From contig NZ_JAUSQK010000001.1 in the NCBI RefSeq assembly GCF_030811115.1, forward strand, positions 2,294,001 through 2,358,000: 64,000 nucleotides of DNA, read 5' to 3'. Below the pieces are notes generated by a model. The model ran no database searches. It was not told where the DNA came from and was given only the letters and a program-made list of their open reading frames with translations. The position numbers were made by a program, and so were the translations under genes. Positions 60,557-64,000 of the stretch are shown here, in pieces; within the stretch, counting starts at the first letter, position 1, and every line of letters starts with the position of its first letter. Source of the stretch: Olsenella profusa DSM 13989. GTDB lineage: Bacteria > Actinomycetota > Coriobacteriia > Coriobacteriales > Atopobiaceae.

Positions 60557-60650
60557 AGGTCAGCATCTCCTTCTGTGACCTCGTGTCATCCGGTGCGCAT
60601 GGCTCCCGGACACTGTAAGGCGAGGCGCGTGCCTCGCCATACCCGCAAGG

Positions 60651-61043
60651 CTATCGCCCAAGCCCCTCGCATACCTCACGTCCCCGAAGCGCCGTCCCGC
60701 ACTCCTCACAGGCAGATCTGTAGAGCTCAAGGTCCATCCGTGCGTAGTCCTCGTCATTGCGCCCGACGTGCTGACGTTCCTGCGTCGCATGGTCATAGGA
60801 GATAATCGAGTCCTCTACGACACGTGCGTGCTCGGCAGAGGGCGTATCTTTGCGCTCGCTCAGGATGACTGTGCGATAGGGAGAGAACATCATGCCCAAG
60901 GACGCGAACAGCGGGTGGCTGACAAGCTCGTGTCCGACATAGACCAAATCCCTGACCTTGATGAGGACATCCCTGAAGCTACCGTCCACGAACTGCACGT
61001 TTGCCGCTCCCCGCAGATGGGGGTTGTTGGTTATGACCGTCAT
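60651..61043 (-). CDS. grdX: GrdX protein
   Basis: 130-aa small cytosolic protein of the GrdX family, which precedes glycine reductase operons in many Firmicutes; no biochemical function is established. Family-like features: TVITNNPHLRG, GSFRDVLIKVRDLVYVGHELVSHPLFASL, FSPYRTVILSE and a long polar C-terminus with a CxxC (ACEECG) and a second Cys. The Cys pair is a difference worth noting, since many homologues lack it (my recollection). Start at 61043 with GGAGGAGG 6 nt upstream. First gene of the selenoprotein operon, 94 bp before grdE. Confidence 0.85.
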   Translation of the reverse strand: MTVITNNPHLRGAANVQFVDGSFRDVLIKVRDLVYVGHELVSHPLFASLGMMFSPYRTVILSERKDTPSAEHARVVEDSIISYDHATQERQHVGRNDEDYARMDLELYRSACEECGTALRGREVCEGLGR

Positions 61044-61107
61044 TTCCACCTCCTCCTCAGCGTCATGAGACTGGCATGGGCAAAAGCAGAGGCACCAACG
61101 AAATTAG

Positions 61108-61126
61108 ATAATCAAATTGCGATTAT
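61108..61126 (-). promoter_or_regulatory. Dyad ATAATC-N7-GATTAT upstream of grdX (LysR-box candidate)
   Basis: Perfect 6-bp arms with a 7-bp spacer in an AT-rich stretch about 65 bp before the grdX start. It fits the T-N11-A type of LysR-family sites (TAATC-N7-GATTA). The core AATTGCGA (61115-61122) recurs at 61173-61180, 58 bp away. The LysR gene lies immediately upstream, so it is the likely ligand-responsive controller. The nearby TTGGCC and TAGAAA hexamers, 17 bp apart, could be the promoter. No gene is recognised in 61044-61340. Confidence 0.5.
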
Positions 61127-61237
61127 GTCTTTCTATCTCATGTAAGAATCTAGGCCAAGAAGGCAACCGCACAATTGCGACAATTTCAAGATGATGTGAG
61201 ACAGGCTCATAACAGGTCGCAATGCCACAGCATAAGG

Positions 61238-61252
61238 GCCCCATCTTGGGGC
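61238..61252. terminator. Short hairpin between grdX and lysR
   Basis: GCCCCA at 61238-61243 pairs with TGGGGC at 61247-61252, 3-nt loop. About 90 bp after the lysR stop in its direction; possibly its terminator, U-tract weak. Confidence 0.4.
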
Positions 61253-61340
61253 TTTGGCTTAGCTGGCGTTTCGGTCAAAGGTAAGGTTCTTACTTTGAAC
61301 GGGTCCGACGTGATTCGACATGCGACAGGAGATGCAAAAA

Positions 61341-62216
61341 TCAAGGCAGCTCGGGCACGATCTTGCTCGCATGTTCCACGAAGCGGCGCACGGCAGGCGT
61401 GCGCTCACTCTCCTCTGGGATGGCAACACCCAGATCAATTGACCGCGGTGGGTCAAAGGGCAACAGCTTGATGCGTGTGGCCAGCCCCTCGGTGATCAAT
61501 CGGTTCGTGATCACGATGCCCAGGCCCTCCTCCACCATGCTGAAGGCCGAGTAATTGTAAAGCGTCGAGATCTGGTAGTCAGCCTTGATGTCGGTGCCCT
61601 CGATCAGGTGGAGCACGTCTACGTCCGATCCGTAGGCCGGAAAGATGAGACGCTCGTCGACCAGCTCCTCAAGACGCACGAAGGATCGTTCAGCAAGACG
61701 ATGGTTGGGAGGAACGGCGACCACCATGGGGTCTTTCTTCAAAAAGACCCACCGATATGGAATGGTGGGAAAGTAACTGTAAAAGCCGATGTCCGCCTTC
61801 TGGTTGGACAGGTAGCTCGCAACCTCTTGCCACACCCCCTCGAACAGATCGATTCTGATCTGCGGGTAGTCCCTATGGAACGAGGCGATGACCTTGGGAA
61901 GCCATCTGCTTGCCATGCTGGCATAGGCGGCGATTCTCAACGTTCCCGTGGCAAGGCCCCTTACCTCGGAGATCGCTTGGGAGAGCTGCTCATCCTTGTT
62001 GCAGGCATCCCGCATGAGGGGAATGAGCCTCTCTGCGTTCGGCGTGGGTGCCACGCCCTTCCTCGTACGAACCAGAAGGGAGAAGCCCACCTCGCTCTCC
62101 AGCGCATCCATCATATGGCTGACGCCGGAGGGCGTGTATCCGTAATGCCTGGCAGCCTGGGAGAGGCTTCCAGAGCTGATTGCCTCCAGGAATATGCGTG
62201 CCCTCAACATGTCCAT
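61341..62216 (-). CDS. LysR-family transcriptional regulator of the grd module
   Basis: 291-aa LTTR. N-terminal winged helix-turn-helix (MDMLRARIFLEAISSGSLSQAARHYGYTPSGVSHMMDALESEVG) and a PBP-like effector domain from about residue 90 (LRIAAYASMASRWLPKVIASFH). Conserved LFEG, DIGFYSYF and GLGIVITNRLI are visible. GGGAGGG lies before the ATG at 62216. It lies upstream of grdX on the same strand, separated by a 297-bp region with a LysR-box-like dyad. It probably senses the substrate of the reductase module (inference). Confidence 0.9.
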   Translation of the reverse strand: MDMLRARIFLEAISSGSLSQAARHYGYTPSGVSHMMDALESEVGFSLLVRTRKGVAPTPNAERLIPLMRDACNKDEQLSQAISEVRGLATGTLRIAAYASMASRWLPKVIASFHRDYPQIRIDLFEGVWQEVASYLSNQKADIGFYSYFPTIPYRWVFLKKDPMVVAVPPNHRLAERSFVRLEELVDERLIFPAYGSDVDVLHLIEGTDIKADYQISTLYNYSAFSMVEEGLGIVITNRLITEGLATRIKLLPFDPPRSIDLGVAIPEESERTPAVRRFVEHASKIVPELP

Positions 62217-63085
62217 GATGTCTCACCCTCCCAAACGTGAGCGCAAGGAACAGGCCACCGAGCGGGGCGACCCACCCATTCCCGTAGTCCCACGCATCAA
62301 CGCGGCATGCTCAGGTCGAACCCACACGCTGCTCAACAACGTGTGTCGCGGACGCACGTTCGGGTTCGATTGTAGCGCCATGATGAGGCCGCTCGTGGCC
62401 GGCAAGTCGATGGAAGTGATCGTGACGTGTCCGGCGAGGCCTGCGCCGCATGGCCGCCGCGGCTCTTGGCTGCCGTACAGCCGGACGATCTTCGTTGAAG
62501 GCGATGCCAAGGACGCAGGTCAGGCGCTGGCACCAGACCAGTGCGGATGCCTTCCGCCTTTCGCGGCGAGGTGATTGCAAGTGAATTAGATGCTTCTATG
62601 GCCTTGCAAGCAGAGGGAAGAGGCTGGGCATCGCTGCTTAGCCTGTCCGAGAAATCGTCCGGGCCCTCGAGACGACGGAAACGCGCACTTTTAGGCGACC
62701 ATCCGAGTAGCGGTGGCTCCGCGGGGCTGTCCGCATGCTGACTTGCCGATACTAAAAGGGTGACATCTTCGAAGCGACCGAACTGGTTCTATTGGATGTG
62801 GATAAAACACCATATACAGCCATTCATCACTATGGCAAGAGATTGCACGACAACGATGGGGCATATCAAGAGGAGTGCTCCTGCGGAGTCGTCTGTCATC
62901 GTTCGGTCATCGTTTTACCCCTAAGCGTTCTGGAGGACCAGACAAGGCGTATGCAGCATTTGGTCGATGACCTGATTGGGGAAATGAATGTGGCCCAATC
63001 ATCACAGATACCATCCATAACCTAATGAACGAAAAGGCACAAATGGCTATTTGGCGGCGTAGACTGCCTGCTGGCATCACTGTAT
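62217..63085. other. 870-bp gene-poor junction between the LysR gene and the toxin-antitoxin pair
   Basis: No gene with family resemblance is visible. Its first part (to about 62750) is GC-rich with only shadow-like frames; from about 62770 to 63080 it is noticeably AT-rich, with a short open frame 62792-63025 (77 codons, product unknown, no good ribosome site). It looks like a scar of gene loss or insertion next to mobile-type genes. Confidence 0.45.
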
Positions 63086-63129
63086 TTGACGCAACTCATG
63101 TAAGGCAATAATATATAGACGTCTTACAT
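63086..63129 (+). promoter_or_regulatory. Promoter and operator dyad of the toxin-antitoxin operon
   Basis: TTGACG at 63086-63091, 17-bp spacer, TAATAT at 63109-63114: a strong promoter. A 7-bp inverted repeat ATGTAAG (63098-63104) and CTTACAT (63123-63129) frames the -10 region, the usual place for autoregulation by an antitoxin-toxin complex. Confidence 0.72.
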
Positions 63130-63140
63130 TGGAGGTACTT

Positions 63141-63407
63141 ATGGCGTCAGTGACAGTGCGTGTGGACGATGAGACAAAGGCAGAGGCAACAGCGATTGTG
63201 GAGGATTTCGGCTTTGACCTCTCGTCGGTCACGAGGGCTTTCTACCGGCAGATCGTTCGGGAGAACAGAATCCCCCTGAACCTCTCGTACGGCGAGCCCA
63301 ACGAGGAGAGCCTGCAAAGCGCAAAGGATGCCGAGGAGATCCTGGCAAAGGGCGGGCATGGGTACCACAGCGCCCGCGAGATGCTCGACGCGGCACTGAA
63401 AGACTAG
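63141..63407 (+). CDS. RelB/DinJ family antitoxin
   Basis: 88-aa antitoxin. The N-terminus MASVTVRVDDETKAEATAIVEDFGFDLSSVTRAFYRQIV is a ribbon-helix-helix DNA-binding domain typical of RelB/DinJ. The C-terminal half (GEPNEESLQSAKDAEEILAKG) would wrap the toxin. GGAGG sits 5 nt before the ATG at 63141; an in-frame earlier ATG is too far from this site. It overlaps functionally with the toxin gene 4 bp downstream and with the operator dyad upstream. Codon and base use is close to the neighbours, slightly less GC-rich. Confidence 0.9.
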   Translation: MASVTVRVDDETKAEATAIVEDFGFDLSSVTRAFYRQIVRENRIPLNLSYGEPNEESLQSAKDAEEILAKGGHGYHSAREMLDAALKD

Positions 63408-63411
63408 TGGT

Positions 63412-63708
63412 ATGGGCAAGCTTGAGCCGGATTACACGCCGGCGTTCTCCCGCGACGTGAAAAGGCTCGCCAAGCGGCACGTGGACCTCGACCCGCTGGA
63501 GACCATCGTCGAGCTTGTGTGCCAGAACGACTCCGAGGCGCTTGACGAGCTCAAGCGCAGGCACAACATGCACACGCTCAAGGGCGGCTGGGCGGGCAGC
63601 CACGAGTGCCACGTAGCTAACGCAGACGACTGGCTGCTCATCTGGCGCTCGAGTGACAAGGTGGCAGCCTTCCAGAGAACCGGCACCCACGACGAGCTGT
63701 TCCGCTAG
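63412..63708 (+). CDS. YafQ-family mRNA interferase toxin
   Basis: 98-aa toxin of the RelE superfamily, YafQ branch, expected to cut mRNA on the ribosome. Seen: YTPAFSRDVKRLAKRHVDLDPLETIVELV, HTLKGGWAGSHECHVANADDWLLIWR and a C-terminal FQRTGTHDELF with the catalytic His of YafQ (GTHxxLF). Active-site residues appear intact. It is coupled to the antitoxin gene (4 bp gap). Ends about 10 bp before the helicase remnant reading in the opposite direction. Confidence 0.9.
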   Translation: MGKLEPDYTPAFSRDVKRLAKRHVDLDPLETIVELVCQNDSEALDELKRRHNMHTLKGGWAGSHECHVANADDWLLIWRSSDKVAAFQRTGTHDELFR

Positions 63709-63718
63709 TCAGGCGGCT

Positions 63719-63931
63719 CCACCTTCGAGATGTCGATCTCGCCGGACATTTCTCCAAGTCATCCCATCGCCAGACATGCCCCACTACCTGACGCAGCTCA
63801 GGGTCGTTGCGCAGATACCACGCCGTTACGCGTTCCCATAGGTCGCCCTTGTCATGCGTGATACGTTCATGGGAAGCGAGATAGCTAAGCACGTCATCGA
63901 ACGTGACGATACGAATCTGGTCAGTGGGCAT
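63719..63931 (-). pseudogene. N-terminal fragment of a restriction/helicase-type protein
   Basis: From a proper start at 63931 (GGGGGATCC upstream) MPTDQIRIVTFDDVLSYLASHERITH and GDLWERVTAWYLRNDPELRQVV plus VWRWDDL resemble the N-terminus of large DEAD/DEAH helicases or type ISP restriction enzymes (pattern GxLFExxxxxFLxxDPxxxxxxxxVWxWxD). After about 60 residues the homology stops at 63719 and only non-homologous frames continue. The remainder of the protein is absent on this strand. Probably a deletion relic beside the toxin-antitoxin pair. Assignment to the exact family is tentative. Confidence 0.5.
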
Positions 63932-64000
63932 GGATCCCCCAATTCAGTGTAGGAACAGCCATGCCATTATCTTCCCATGAGAGACGGATGGCAAAGCCCT

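Noticed and set aside
62792-63025. 77-codon open frame in the AT-rich part of the junction
   Set aside because: It starts at a GTG or ATG without a ribosome site and shows no recognisable domain; only noted as part of the gap.
1-64000. CRISPR arrays, rRNA or tRNA genes, intact insertion sequences
   Set aside because: No regularly spaced repeats, no transposase and no tRNA-like clover-leaf with conserved arms were seen on reading both strands by eye; weak tRNAs could be missed.

Overview
The window is high-GC, densely coded bacterial DNA with short operons. The gene set points to a Gram-positive anaerobic fermenter: a split pta/ackA pair, AdhE, an [FeFe]-hydrogenase, arginine deiminase, formate-THF ligase and a glycine-reductase-type selenoenzyme. 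Together with the codon style this suggests a member of the Coriobacteriia (Atopobiaceae, Olsenella-like). The taxon is an inference; no rRNA or tRNA gene was seen to anchor it.

Layout. 1-3.7 kb: a sugar-type ABC transporter (ATPase cut by the left edge, permease, lipoprotein) preceded by an AT-rich control region with a palindrome. 3.7-6.1 kb: ornithine carbamoyltransferase and arginine deiminase. 6.2-10.8 kb (+): RNA uracil methyltransferase, ferredoxin, Maf pyrophosphatase, P1 peptidase and a GT8 glycosyltransferase with a C9 tract at its 5' end. 10.8-13.1 kb (-): GT2 glycosyltransferase and UDP-galactopyranose mutase. 13.2-18 kb: pta, then a two-gene [FeFe]-hydrogenase in which HydA is paired with a NuoF-tail/GltD-like fusion. 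18.1-23.4 kb: a phnD-phnC-phnE-phnE type transporter followed by a cytosolic 5'-nucleotidase-like phosphoesterase. 23.5-31.5 kb: PEP carboxykinase, a mutarotase-like protein, ackA, HIT protein, XseAB, a membrane zinc peptidase and RNase D. 31.5-35.2 kb (+): lipid kinase, acyl-ACP thioesterase, a Pro/Gln-rich membrane protein, ThyA and DHFR. 35.2-43.2 kb (-): a frameshifted secreted-protein remnant, an APH-like kinase, AdhE, a PLP-fold protein lacking the catalytic lysine, ThrRS and a zinc-ribbon membrane protein. 43.6-49 kb (-): the one-carbon cluster fhs-fchA-folD-folC plus a zinc-ribbon protein. 49.2-56 kb: an esterase, a badly decayed flavin oxidoreductase pseudogene, a radical-SAM protein, 5-formyl-THF cyclo-ligase and ValRS. 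56.1-62.2 kb (-): the selenoprotein module. 62.2-64 kb: a gene-poor, less GC-rich junction with a RelB/YafQ toxin-antitoxin pair and a helicase remnant.

The most interesting locus is 56.1-62.2 kb, read leftwards: LysR regulator, grdX, grdE, grdB, a YkvI-type permease and ridA. GrdB is interrupted by an in-frame UGA at 58215-58217, exactly where the family has selenocysteine. The RNA just after it folds into a bacterial SECIS-like hairpin with a bulged U and G-U in the apical loop. No grdA, grdC/D or thioredoxin genes sit here, so this looks like a self-contained, substrate-specific component B with its own regulator and transporter, feeding a shared selenoprotein A/acetyl-phosphate core presumably encoded elsewhere. 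Its acetyl phosphate would feed the acetate kinase found at 26-27 kb. The fhs/fchA/folD enzymes, the hydrogenase and the ferredoxin fit the same anaerobic redox and one-carbon economy.

Other points worth attention are the poly-C tract at the GT8 gene, strong hairpins in the thrS and valS leaders, the minimal hydrogenase architecture, and pseudogenes in different stages of decay.
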